Shown here in pieces: positions 40,701 through 52,336 of a stretch of DNA of 64,000 bases (position 1 is the first letter of the stretch; each line of letters opens with the position of its first letter). The notes under the pieces were generated by a model. The model worked only from the letters and a program-made list of their open reading frames with translations, was not told where the DNA came from and did no database searches. Origin of the DNA: Pyrenopolyporus hunteri. Its lineage: Eukaryota > Ascomycota > Sordariomycetes > Xylariales > Hypoxylaceae. Where the stretch lies: positions 868,001 to 932,000 of the forward strand of contig CADCXC010000037.1 in assembly GCA_902806595.1 (NCBI GenBank), read 5' to 3'. Made by a program: the position numbers and the translations under genes.

Positions 40701-42386
40701 AGCAGGCGGGAGATGCGACGAATGTAGGGAAGAGGCGAGAGTATTAGATGGGCCGGTAATTGCAAGTTAATTACCTCGATGAGTTTCTTCAGGGAGTTGA
40801 CGTTGTCATTGGTTTTGAAAGTCTTAGCATCGATTGATATTTTAGACTTCTCATTTCTGAGTAGAGCGTTTGGAGTAATGATACGTCGTATTTGTTCGTG
40901 TAGTCTTGTACATTGAAGATACCGTTCATCCCAAGATAGATTCACCACCATTGTCAGCATTATCTTCTGAGGCGGTATGGAGGATAATGATAAGGCTATG
41001 GCGACTTATAAATGCCTTTTAGGACGGACCTTTTGGGTGAACTCACCATACTTACTACCCCCATTGTATTGCCATCCCAACAGATTCGAGATACGTAAGA
41101 GGTAGATAGCCTTGTAGGAGTGCCCGACAAGGGATATTGGCCAATCATGAATTTCAGCCCTAAGTTGAATGCCGATTGGATTTTCATCCTGTCTGCGCAG
41201 CACGTCCGTGTATCTAACGTACCTACCAGGTACGCATATATGTATTATCGTAGGGACCTATATATATATTTAAAAGGCTGAAAGCATTGGCCAATCGTGA
41301 TGTTAGTCTCATCGTTGCCGTATGTACGGATTATGCCTCGGTACGTAATAAGGCAGAAAACCACCAGACACTGGTAATGTTGGAAATGCTGGGGTTAGGT
41401 ACTTAAGAGAGGCGGGATGGAGGCGTAGCGACGAGGTACGCACAGCACCTATGTAGGTACGTAAGACGCGTACAGTGCGCACTGTCACTGCCCATGGAGG
41501 TTACATAGGTCATGTTGGTACGTAGAGGTCATAGGTAGTAGGTACTATGCATAATGCCTACCTTTCGGAGCAACAGAAGCTTACCTAAATTGTCAAGTGT
41601 TCTCCTGGTGCGTGAAGGCAGGTACATCGGTTACGGGAAAAGATGCTACGTAATAGGTACACAGGACCCTGAAATTGGCTGATAAATAAAGACCTTATCG
41701 ATAAACCCCGCCAAGTACCTAGGGGGTGGGTAGCTTCCGTAGGTACCTAGGTGAAACTGCTCGTAATTGCACATGCCTAAGGGTCTTTTTTTTATTTTTA
41801 TTTTTTTTTTCTTTAACGGACTTCAGTTCATCACAATTCTTTCCACGTCAGAAATGCTACAACAGAGCAATCACAAGCCCCCTCAAGTTTGTCCATACGC
41901 GGTCAAGGCGCTCGATAGGTCTCCTAGCAACCACGAGTGCTTGGATTTGGGCAGCACTTTTCGACTAAACTGAGAACTACGCACGGTTCTCAGCTTCCTT
42001 ACCCTTTGGAAAACAAACTGACCTTAGTCTCTACAAGAGCGCATTCTATGCCGCTTCACTCGTCTATGCATTCCTTGATTTCTCGGCACCATGCTGAGGG
42101 CTTTCTTCTCGACTTCATTTTTGATCAACTTGCCGATCTAATCTGACCCTTCTGAACTTCCGGGTTCTTCCATCACCACCAACCTTTACCACCCTGACTA
42201 CCACCACGTTATTGCCGCGTCAACACCATAACCTTCAACTGCCTCGTTGTCGCATCGCCGACCTTGATCTCAATTCCAATTCTTCCCTACAGAAAAGTCG
42301 CACCCATAACAGGAGGCAAATTCCCTCCCCTACACACTCCTCTGGATACCTCATTTAACTTGGCGCCGCATCCTGGGCTTTCCGCT
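37756..42386. other. Long intergenic interval between divergent PFK-2 and TAD3 genes
   Basis: These 4.6 kb hold the promoters of two divergent genes. Near PFK-2 there are two adjacent short inverted repeats (AACCTT/AAGGTT at 37,883-37,903 and GTTAGCG/CGCTAAC at 37,908-37,926). The middle (38,900-41,700) has no supported gene, though a weak 106-codon reverse frame exists at 40,640-40,960. One ACCTAGGT lies at 41,745. The stretch 42,000-42,386 is CT- and ACC-rich, as expected for the TAD3 leader. Confidence 0.5.
40640..40960 (-). CDS. Uncertain small open frame
   Basis: A 106-codon ATG-initiated frame. Its middle (DAKTFKTNDNVNSLKKLIEV) reads like ordinary protein, not low-complexity translation, and it ends in a basic tail. 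I recognise no family. A further open stretch with protein-like wording (HDWPISLVGHSYK) lies just upstream on the same strand at about 41,006-41,203 in another frame, so a spliced or decayed gene is conceivable. Without homology or transcript support this is a low-confidence entry. Confidence 0.2.
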   Translation of the reverse strand: MLTMVVNLSWDERYLQCTRLHEQIRRIITPNALLRNEKSKISIDAKTFKTNDNVNSLKKLIEVINLQLPAHLILSPLPYIRRISRLLGFAFPVLMRIPPYHRSKGK

Positions 42387-43939
42387 ATGAGCGATTCCAT
42401 GCAGGAAGTTGTCGAGACGCTCGACCCCGTCTCCCAACGTATTCTCGCCCCAAATGTAGCATTAGGGACTCTGGTGCCTCTCAAGACTGTTCTCGAGCTG
42501 AGAGATAACCTTTCACTTGGTTTAGCCTATGTCACGCGAGCTCCCAACAAAGTCACCAACGACGTCGTTAAGTGAGTTGTTCTCCCTCCTCTGAGAACCC
42601 ACCATGAGCTAACCCTACCTTCTACAGCGTCGCGCGAGCCCTAGCCGGTGATGATGCAGCTAAGAATCTCCCTCACCTGCGCCGTTGCGTCAAGCCTAAC
42701 GACCTACCGCCCCACCTCAAGGCACAGTTCATGAACGAGGGAAATGGACGCCAGGTCCATCTTGGTAGATCCAATTGGCTTTATATCGTGCTCGGCCCCA
42801 AGGATGAGATGTCGTACGACGATCTAGTGAAAGGGCTCTCTACCATTGATGACATTAGAGATGACATCTTTGTGGGGACAATCCCTGTTCCTTTATTGGC
42901 GCCTACCTCCCAAGTCCAGGCCAACATGTGGTCACAGCAGTTCTGGCAGACCGTCTATCGAAAGAATAATCCCCTTGGTCCCCACCCTAGCACTATCTCT
43001 CGAACCGAGTCTGTTGTCTCCCGAGATGCCTCTATTTGGATGACTCTGGCCCACCAGATTGCCAAAAAGTCACAGAAGGCTGGGCTCGGCGAGCCTATTG
43101 GCGCCGTTATCATCAAGCGAACGAGTCCGGGAAGAAATGAGCATGGAAAGCACACCGGTGCGAAGGAAGGCGCTGCAGATTTCGACTCTGGTGGCGAAGG
43201 TGCGAATGCTGACACCGACGTCTGCTCCCACAATCCTCACAGTACCGAAGATGAAATTGGAATGGCACGTCATGTTGCCAAGGTGGAGTTCAATGGTGCC
43301 GCGGGGGATGCCAATCGGTCGGATACTCCCAACTCAGAAAACCAGTCTCAAAGCACTCCCAAGTCAAACGACGAGGCAAAAGAGACAACCCAGATCGTCG
43401 CTATCGCAGCTGACGCTCGCTGGCACCAACAGGAGAAGACCGGACACACTGGAAACCCGATGGCCCATGCAGCGCTCAGAGCTATCAGCATGGTAGCACA
43501 GAAGTTGGTCAGAGCGGAAAACCGGCCCAAGTCTGAGCAAATAGCCATGGAATTTGAGACCTTCCAGGACAAGCCTCTGCTCGGCGACGAGCAAATCGTA
43601 TTCGACGAAGAGCACCCCTGCCCTGATGGATATCTTTGCCATGAGCTTGAGCTATACATGACCCACGAGCCGTGCGTTATGTGTGCTATGGCAATCTTGC
43701 ACTCCCGAATGGGTAGGATCGTTTTTCGCCATCGCATGCCGTTGACGGGTGGTATGAGCTCCGAGGATCGAGGCAGCGAGTCGTGCGGAGCCTCTGGAAC
43801 GTGCGGGGGGGAGTCTTGCGGCGGAGGCCTAGGTCTTGGACTCCACTGGCGCAAAGAGTTGAACTGGACTCTGCTGGGATGGGAGTGGGAGTCAGACAAT
43901 ATCGAGAGTCTATCGGTCGACGCACATCTGCACGCATAA
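42387..43939 (+). CDS. TAD3: tRNA-specific adenosine deaminase subunit TAD3 (ADAT3)
   Basis: TAD3 is the non-catalytic partner of TAD2 in the heterodimer that converts wobble adenosine-34 to inosine in several tRNAs. Exons 42,387-42,571 and 42,628-43,939; 498 aa. The deaminase fold is recognisable by NPMAHAALRAI (His342) and HEPCVMCAMAILHSRMGRI, with zinc-binding Cys411 and Cys414. The catalytic glutamate expected two residues after the histidine is alanine (Ala344). Loss of that glutamate is the hallmark of TAD3 and separates it from TAD2. The C-terminal LGLHWRKELNW is also family-typical. A poorly conserved acidic/Ser-rich insertion lies before the deaminase core, and a Cys/Gly-rich loop (about 43,760-43,830) before the C-terminus. 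The in-frame ATG at 42,387 (MSDSMQEV) is chosen; the frame stays open upstream with no better start. Confidence 0.9.
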
Positions 43940-45019
43940 GCATTCTTTTTCTTTTTCAGTAACCCTGGCACGCATACAAGGAGTTTGGTTTGAGGCAAGC
44001 AGTGGAATTAGGTAGTCCCCTTGCCGGCGTTGGCATTACTGAAAGGCGCGGCGTCTCACGACCATCGGGAATCATAGGGCATCATAGGGCATCACAGGGC
44101 ATCACAGGGGGCCATAGGGGTGATCACACTTAGAGCATCATAGGCGCCTTTTTTTCGTCATGGCGTTTGGCACAAGTATAGGTTAAACCGTCGACCTGAC
44201 CGTTGCCGGCAACTACTCGATCACGGAGGAGAAAGGATAATCATTGTTTGCTTTGGGACCAATAGCTTAGTCCTCAAGTGTGTCGTTAGTCTATACCCCA
44301 TTACTATGAGGAAACGATGGCAAGGCCTCAAGATAACCTCTGTTATTACTGGTACGTGAGGTAATAAGGGGCGGGTTTAGACGACGTCGAGGTTAGGTCA
44401 GGTACCGTACCTCCTATGTATTTAAGCTGAGCCGTATACCCTAGGTACATAGGTACATCTCAATCTTTGCGGCTATGGCTTCCAGGTACATTTGATGTTC
44501 ATACATAGGGGAAGTACCGCCGTACAGTACAGAAGTGTCTTATCTTATCTGTTATCGTAACGGTACCGGCCGCAATAAAAATGCAACGCAAGTACTTAAG
44601 CCTCTACCCTCTTCTTACCTTTTACCTAACTTCATCTGGCGTATGCAATGACTGAGGTGCTTTGATGGAATTCCCCCTCTTCCCCGAGACCTGTGTGAAC
44701 CTAGATTTGTTCGCATCGCACATAGTATAGAAAGAAGGGGCAAGATAGGTACCGACGAGAACGGAAAGCACCTTTGAACTCTCTCGGGAGTCTTAATTGC
44801 CCGTCTTGAATGAAAATGATGCTCCTTTGACTCCTCCAGCACCGCGTTCCATGCACCTTTGCGCCCACGGTATCCTGCAGCTACCTCCATCTTTTGCAAC
44901 AAAGCCTCAGGTTTCAAACAAGTATCACATTTTCTCTAGGGGCGGCATTCTGGAGGCTGGTATGGAATACAAGTGAGTTGACTTTCGCTTGGAAAATCGT
45001 CATATTTCCGCTATTTAAA
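43940..45019. other. Intergenic, TAD3 to RNase H1
   Basis: No gene found. It contains the short tandem repeat at 44,071-44,110 and repeated AGGTAC/TAGGTA-type words around 44,400-44,460. A minimal upstream ATG (44,960s, four codons before a TGA) precedes the RNase H1 start in another register. Confidence 0.5.
44071..44110. repeat. Four-copy 10-bp tandem repeat
   Basis: Four consecutive units of ATCAYAGGGS, the first two identical, followed by a decayed GCCATAGGGG unit. It lies about 130 bp past the TAD3 stop codon, probably in its 3' untranslated region. Confidence 0.85.
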
Positions 45020-46123
45020 ATGCCGGCGAACGGATCGAAGAAAGGCCAGACGCCGAAATCCACCACCCAATCCATCAACCCGACGTCGGCAAAGACTAGC
45101 AAGAAACGCAAGGCCGACGCCGATTCGCAGAAATACTATGCTGTAAGGGCTGGGGTGAACCCGGGGGTCTATTTGACCTGGGCGGAATGCCAGGAGCAAA
45201 CGGCTGGGTTCAGAGGTGCTTCGTGTACGTGAGCATAGAATTTGCACCACGTCAACCGGGAAGCTGACGACTACTTTGCAGATAAGTCCTTCCTTAGCCG
45301 AGAAGACGCCGAAGCGTACGTCGCCGGAAGAAAGACGTCGGTTACCGCACCCGGCGAAGAGAGGTTCTACGCGGTAGCTATTGGCAGAGAGCCCGGAGTC
45401 TACACCGATTGGGATACGGCGTCTCTCGCTATCAAGGGATGGAAGGGACCGAAGTATAAGAGATTCGACACGCGCGAGGATGCGGTGGAATACATACGGA
45501 CACATGGGAATGAGGCGGCACAGGAAGCTATCTCAACAGAAGGGGCTGAGCCTCCCTCGAAAAGGAGTAAGAAATCCACGAGCGGCGACGGCCCTAAAGG
45601 CGAAGACGAAAAAGATGTCGTACACGTCTATACGGACGGCAGCAGCCTTGCTAACGGCCGTGCCGGGGCTGTTGCCGGGGTTGGTGTGTATTTCGGAAAA
45701 GGCGATAAAAGGTGACTTCTACGAAGTTGGTTTTCAAGAGTTGCCTATTAACATTGCTGACACAGGAACGTTTCGGAGCGCCTCGAGGGCGATGTCCAGA
45801 CGAATCAACGAGCCGAGCTAACCGCCGTCCTTCGCGCCTTGGAAATTGTCCCGGTTAAGCAGAAGATACGCATATTCTCGGATAGCAAGTACTCGATCAG
45901 TTGCGTGACCGAATGGTATGTGAATTGGGAGAAGAAAGGCTGGAAGACTAAGGAGGGGCTGGTGAAGAACAGGGATCTCATTGAAGCCATCCGGGCTAAG
46001 ATCGATGAGCGCGCCGAAGCCGGAACGAAGACCTACTTCCAATGGGTGAAGGGCCATGCGACTAATGTTGGGAATGTGGCCGCGGATGAGCTAGCTGTCA
46101 AGGGCGCGAAGCGGAGGATGTGA
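45020..46123 (+). CDS. Ribonuclease H1 with two hybrid-binding domains
   Basis: RNase H1 cleaves RNA in RNA/DNA hybrids, acting on R-loops and replication primers. Exons 45,020-45,224, 45,282-45,711 and 45,766-46,123; 330 aa. Two N-terminal hybrid-binding (viroplasmin-like) domains are visible: residues 38-84 (KYYAVRAGVNPGVY ... REDAEAYV) and 97-142 (RFYAVAIGREPGVYTDW ... REDAVEYI), the first interrupted by an intron. A charged linker leads to the catalytic domain (about 180-325) with all four metal-binding acids: Asp187 (YTDGSS), Glu229 (TNQRAEL), Asp251 (FSDSKY) and Asp319 (AADELA). The ATG at 45,020 is the first in frame. A short basic N-terminus (KTSKKRK) suggests nuclear entry; no clear mitochondrial leader is seen. 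Confidence 0.93.
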
Positions 46124-47454
46124 AGATGGACATCGCGATGACATACATATTGGGGACCATGGAATGAACCATGATAGGTTCATGATGCCCATGCTGGGTA
46201 GTGCCGAATGATACCACCTAAGAGACTGATTTCCGTCTCTTTCGTTTCTACTTTAGGAATCTTCATGTTTATGTTGGTCAAGCCTCGAATTAGGTATTAT
46301 TTATGATAGGACACGATCTTCCAACTATCAGACAAGTGGTAGAGTACACGCCCGCGCTTCAACGTACATACATACCTGAGTTAGGTGTCTATACGATGGC
46401 AACCGATCACTCTTGATCGCCGCCTTTTCGCGTGATGATAATTGAGCCCTCGAATGAAAAAGAGGTGAACCCATGACCTTACTTGATGCCCAATTGCCGT
46501 GTAGTGCAGCTTTAGGCCACACAACCAACTCAACCGAAACGAAGTCCTCCGAGCCGGTCTATAACATTTTCAAGGTCGAAGCACCTAGGACAAATGCCTA
46601 CAAGTCCCGAGCAAATCCGAAGCCGACGTGACCCTATGCGTATACCCATAATACAGTAGACGCATGGAGGTCGATAGGTATGACATCAGGGCTCTCCTAT
46701 TCGGTATCGTAGGTGTTTATAGGTACCTAGGTACCTACCTAGGTATACAGGTATGTATTGTATTGTACGTGCAGTACCTACGCTGAAGAAGGCTGTGCAA
46801 CAGCAGAGACAACGCCCCAATTTGCCAAGGCAAGCCCCGATCTTAGATAACCTAGCAGCCCTAGGTAGTGGAATACTCTACAGAGCCCGGGTCCCAGGTG
46901 GAAGGGGCGTAACTCATTCGTTGCCGCTTAATCCGTACATCTCTTCTGCTTTTTTTCTTCCCCTTGCCATCGCGCGCAGATCTATGATCCGGCCTGCATA
47001 CTTGCATTTCTCACCCGCCAGTAACATTGTCCCCTTTTCACGATAAGCTATTAAGTTACACGACGAATACCTACCTACCTATGCAGTGGTGAAGGTTTGT
47101 GACCAGAATCATTGAGTTGGTTTTTTTGGTTTTTTTTTGAGCGCTGCAGCAGCAGAGAAGAACTGAATCCCCCTGGATCGTGGCCATCTTTTCTTAAGGG
47201 AGATTCAAGCTCCCGCCGCCGACTGAGGATTACCTAGGTATACATAAAACTGGTGACGCTCGTGTTCGCCATCCAGCTTAAAATAAGCAGAATCAAGGTG
47301 GCGGTTCTCTTGACGTCCACTGCACTTTCATTAGGACCAAATGATTCAATAACATTCGCTTCACCGGCATATCACTGCTTACCTGCCTTGCGTTGTTGCA
47401 AGGACGATTCAGGCGTCACTTGAACCCCCGCCGCGGTTTGGCCTCTAGCAAACC
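46124..47454. other. Intergenic, RNase H1 to Na+/H+ antiporter
   Basis: No gene found. It carries three ACCTAGGT palindromes (46,725, 46,737 and 47,232), two of them almost abutting in a TACC/GGTA-rich patch at 46,710-46,760. A 97-codon frame at 46,753-47,046 lacks recognisable content. Sequence just before 47,455 fits a CT/CC-rich leader. Confidence 0.5.
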
Positions 47455-49748
47455 ATGCCGACTCTCGCTCCCACCAATTTCAATATTGTCGTCAGTGTCT
47501 TAGGAGGATGGATTTCACTCTTCGGCCTGGTGTCTTACCTACTCAAAGAGAACTTCTATCTCTCCGAAGCCCGTAAGATTGGCCCTTTTAAACCGTAGTT
47601 ACACAATCCTCAACAGTAGGGGCTGACAAACAGATCATTTAGTTATATCTCTCGTGGCTGGCCTTATCTTCTCTCCACACGCCACCAATTTTGTCCGTCC
47701 GCTTGAGTACGCGGGCTCGGAGGAAAATCTAAATGCGATCGTAAGCGATCCTCAAAGACTAGGCCATCTAGTCCCCCCCAAAGCCTCTATATTAAAGACA
47801 CAATCAAAGCCGCAACATCTTTTGAGCCTTGGGGTTAAAGGGAACGTCCCGTAACCAAAGTTGTCACTACTAACGCTTTTGTTGTAGACGTTATACTTCA
47901 CTCGCCTTGTTCTCGGAGTCCAACTCGTCTTAGCTGGCGTCCAGTTACCAAGTCGCTATCTAAAGAAAGAATGGAAACCACTGGCTTTACTTCTGGGGCC
48001 GGTAATGACGGCGATGTGGATAATAACCAGCCTTCTCGTCTGGGGCCTGGTACCAAACTTACCTTTCCTCCACGCTCTCGCGATCGGAGCTTGCGTTACG
48101 CCAACCGACCCCGTGCTCTCAAACGTCATCGTAAAGGGGAGGTTCGCTGATCATAATGTGCCCAAGGATCTTCAAAAGATCATTACCGCGGAGTCCGGGG
48201 CCAATGATGGCCTCGGCTACCCGTTTTTATTCTTCGCCCTGTACCTCATCAAATATATCGGCGACGGTGGTGTCAATGAGTCAGGCGGTGCCGGCCTCGC
48301 TATAGGCTTGTGGTTTGGCGAAACTTGGGGGTATACCATTCTCCTCAGCATGGTATACGGCGCAGTTGTCGGCTGGATCGCCAAGGAGTTGCTCCATTTC
48401 TGCGAAGAGCGCAAATTCGTGGATCGCGAGAGCTTCCTTGTTTTCGCATTCTCGCTCGCGCTCTTCATCACCGGTACCTGCGGTATGATTGGAAGCGACG
48501 ACGTCCTGGCTTGTTTTATCGCAGGGAACGTTTTTACTTGGGATGATTGGTTCCGCTTAGAGACGCTCGATGAGGTTCGTGCCGACTGGGGTTAAATATC
48601 TCGTTATTCTGTTTTCTAATTTACTAACTTTGGCTTAGTATGTATTAGCTTCGGTTTCTGGACAGCCTGTCCAGTTTTAGCGGTACTGATATACTGACTA
48701 TTTAATGTGTCTTCAGTTCCCTTCAGCCAACAATCGATATGCTCCTCAACGTGACCATATTCATGTGGTACGGCGCCGTATGCCCGGTACGTATTGTCCC
48801 TATACCTTTATAACCTCCTCAAATAATTTGTTCGCCCCCGAGTGCGCGTTGTCTCATAAGAGCCATTCGCCAGACGGAACTCGTAACTCAATATTACCTT
48901 GGCATCTTCTGTTGCTATAGAATTCTAACTGGAGTAAATTATAGTGGCACAGCTTCACTTCCAATAACGTCATTCCAATCTACCGCCTCATCCCCCTTGG
49001 TATTTTGATACTCTTGTTTAGGCGTCTTCCGTTTGTTCTCGCACTCTACAAGAAAATTCCTCAGATAGACGGCATTCAGCAAGCCATTTTCATGGGTTTC
49101 TTCGGGCCGATCGGTTGTTCCGCTATCTTCTACTTATACATAACCCTGGAATTTGTCACTACATTGAATCCTGGTCAAGGAAGTGCGTTGAGGTGGGACG
49201 TGGCCCACCTCCAAGAGAATGTGTCTGTTATAGTTTGGTTCATGGTAATATGTAGCGTTGTAAGTATCTCATCATCGGTATGAAACACCAATTTAGGTAC
49301 TTACCATTTCAAGGTCGTCCACGGGCTTAGTATTCCCCTTGGAAAGTTTGGTTTCTACCTACCACGGACTATTTCAAGGACGTTGTCCTCACCTGAGGAC
49401 TTGGTGTCCTTTCAAATAACAGGGCGGATAATACCACGGAGCCGTTCCAGGGACGGAACAGCAGCTACAAGCCCTGCAGGCTCTCGTTCTGTCTCCGTGC
49501 GACCCATCTTTAGGGTCGGCGGTTCCATCATTACAGAACCCACGGCAACTACGACTAATGATAGCGGAAATGACGAGTCTCGGGATAACCTCGAAGTGAG
49601 CTTAGGATCTCCAAAGATGGCATCTGAGCCAATCCCGCACGCACCGTCGCCGACCTTACGTCCGCGCGCCGTTCGGTTTCCCGATGAAGCGTCATCGGGA
49701 GCTAGAGAATCTCGAGAGCCTGGGAAAGATGCGACCCCCGGCTTATGA
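47455..49748 (+). CDS. Plasma-membrane Na+/H+ antiporter, NHA1/SOD2 type
   Basis: This exports Na+ (often also K+) in exchange for protons, supporting salt tolerance and pH balance. Proposed exons: 47,455-47,572, 47,634-47,740, 47,888-48,574, 48,727-48,786, 48,945-49,259 and 49,314-49,748; 573 aa. Many hydrophobic helices fit a CPA1-type 12-13 segment transporter. Family signatures are TPTDPVLSNVIVKG and the ion-binding ESGANDGLGYPF, then FFGPIGCSAIFYL near the last helices. The N-terminus (MPTLAPTNFNIVVSVLGGW) is family-like. The cytosolic tail is only about 150 residues, short compared with yeast Nha1. The exon 3/exon 4 junction is odd: the only in-frame join uses an AG inside the conserved segment and drops about four residues usually present before PTIDMLLN. 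A one-base lesion at the donor is the alternative. The other junctions are clean. Confidence 0.85.
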
Positions 49749-52334
49749 ATGATTTGTCACGCTCCGAAGCCCCCCGAAGAGTGATACCTTCGTTCATTCC
49801 TCCTTTCAACGCAAACTCCGTCTTGGTGTGGTGTAAAGTTGATACCTGGAAGGTAGCAATGTCCATCAACTGTAGACTATCGCCTACGGTAATAATAAGT
49901 AGGGTGACATCCAGACACGCGGGACTAAGTCACCGGAGCAGTACAAGTGAACGACATGCATGTTGCTCTCCCCGGTGTGTTTAGGAGTTTCTATTTTCTG
50001 TTCTTAGTCTAGCGACTCGATCGCCTTGTAATTTAATAGTAACGCCGCTCCCATTTTAATTCATCGCAAATACTAGATAAATACCTTTTCATTCGTACTT
50101 CGGACTCCGGTAGCGTCACCTGCAACATCAGACGGATGTCCGGTAGCGACGGGTACAGTAATCAAACACCGACTTACTCAAGTTGAGCTGCCCGATCGGT
50201 TTAACTACATGCTATCAATTATCTACCAAGCCACCATCTTTTCAGAGGCTGTCCACCAAGATTCGGGGTTTGCATCGAGGCTCTAGAACTATTCGTCTTG
50301 TCTCAGCCCTGAAATTTTGACGGCCGAACCAACCGCCTGGAGAAGGGGAAGTATATTGCAACCTTGCTAATATGGTATATCACTAGCCATGCCCATCGGA
50401 TGGTTTTCTGCATACTGAGAAATTCGTTGATAGTGTACTTGCAGCGTTCCTAGTTGCCTTTAGAGACTAGCTGCACCGAGACGCCCACTCTACTTTCTGC
50501 TTAATCCGTCGTAATTAATGCCAGGAAGTTACCAGGTTCGGGGGAATAAACCCGGCTGGAAGAGTCTTGCGTATTATCTAATGACGACAAACTTAGGTAG
50601 GTATCTATGCCATTTACATATGTCCGCGCATTGACGTATCCCGTAGGTACCGGTCTGAGCTATTCTAGACTATTTACTTGCCCCATAGGCACGGGTAGGA
50701 ACTTTATAATAAACAGCACGTTGGGAATGCTTCGGTTGATAAATATACTTGATAGATCAAGTCTACGTAAAAAAAGTTCAAAAAAAAAAGGCCATTGAAG
50801 AAACTGGATACTTCGCGGGTAGGTGAATATAATGACGACGGAGGAGGTGCCTATATCGATGTAACCATCCATGACATCAAAAGTAGGGCGGGGGGAAAGT
50901 GGGATATTTTCTCTCTCTCTCTTTTTTTTTTTTTTTTTTGGCCATCGGGGAGTTTCCCCGTAGATGGAATTCGTAGTTCAGAACTAGGCTAGGGCGGTTG
51001 GCAGAGACGGGGACCACGTAATTGTGGGAGCGGGTATGGAAGCGGGAACCGCTTACTTGGACGAAAGAGGTCTTTCGCTGGCATTTCATCAGCGCGGGCG
51101 AGCACGACCTTCCGGACGAAGATAGGCGTTGCGTGCTGGGCGGCGTGGATCCCGTCGATGCAGGGTAATCATCACCCCCCCTCCATCAAGATAGATAGCG
51201 GTACTACCCAGACTACTCTTACCTAGATACATACGTATGGGTAAGACCCTGAGTAAAGCTAGTCGATCCAGGAACCAGTCATAGCCTGAGTTGGACGCAG
51301 GAACGGGTTGACGCCTCGAGAGGGCTTGCAACGTTGATATATTGAAACTACTTACCTGGCGTATATAGAATCCGTGGGTGGCTTAAATGTGCCAACGTGC
51401 GGTTATGAGTAAGTCGAGTCGAGCGTAGCCATTTTTCTTCTTCTTCTTCACTTTCCTTCTCTTGAATTCGACGTAGGAATGTAGTCCTAGCAGGCATGTG
51501 TGTATGTATGTACTGTACTTCTAATACAAAAGATAAGCGAATCCTGATAGGTGGTCAGCACTGGCGAGCCCGATGACCGGCGTCGATGGCCGGGGAATCT
51601 CTAAGCTGGAGCAGCTGAGGCCGCGACAGGTTGTTACTCCTTGGAGTAATACCAGAATAGGGGGGTAAGTGCACAGAAGACGGAGCGCGATGGTTTGTGT
51701 TTGAACTTATCAGGACGTGCGTGTAGTCTGGGAGACAATAAGGGTTAAAGCTCATGTGGCTACCTTGCCTACCTACGCATATACTATGTGGTAGGGAGAG
51801 ATGGCCGTTTCTAGTGGTCAAGCTGCCAGGGTTGCCGGCATCGATGCCACACTAACACGCATTTTACTATTAGTGTTGGCAATTGCTAGACATGACGATG
51901 TACTTTACTACGTAGATATTAAGCGAGAGGATGAACAAGCCATGGCGTTTAAGCCACTAACAATTTTCGGGTGAAACTTCCCCTCGGTCTTTTCATGTTC
52001 CTTTCTTGTATCTTATATACATGTAGACTGAGGTAATTCGGTACATACCTACTATATAGGTACCTATTCATGCGTACACCACATCACCAACCCATATACT
52101 TGTGTATCTATCCCTAGGTACATGTAGGTAGGTACCTGTTTCCGTACCTACCAATAACCTGTAAGATGGATGTCACCCCAGTTTTTCCGGGCACCGGGGG
52201 TTGGAGGGGGGCTTGGGCCCAAGAGGTCGCCGCGCACAACTCTAAGTCTTAATTAGTCTAGTTCCTCTATGTTATGGCCTATACTTGTGCTGTTAGCGTG
52301 CTCGAACAAAACCTACCGCACCTGCCAAGTACTG
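49749..52334. other. Intergenic, antiporter to the AT-rich island
   Basis: No gene is supported in these 2.6 kb. A long T run follows a CT repeat at 50,911-50,939, and a TTC repeat lies near 51,436-51,450. TAGGTACC/GGTAGGTA-type words cluster around 52,050-52,150. Small reverse frames (for example 51,555-51,821) have no recognisable content. Confidence 0.5.
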
Positions 52335-52336
52335 TA

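Noticed and set aside
46753..47046. 97-codon forward frame upstream of the antiporter
   Set aside because: No recognisable content, and it begins within the ACCTAGGT-rich patch; likely promoter sequence.
50911..50939. CT repeat followed by a long T run as a possible terminator
   Set aside because: Similar runs occur in introns and intergenic DNA throughout the window, and no gene ends here.
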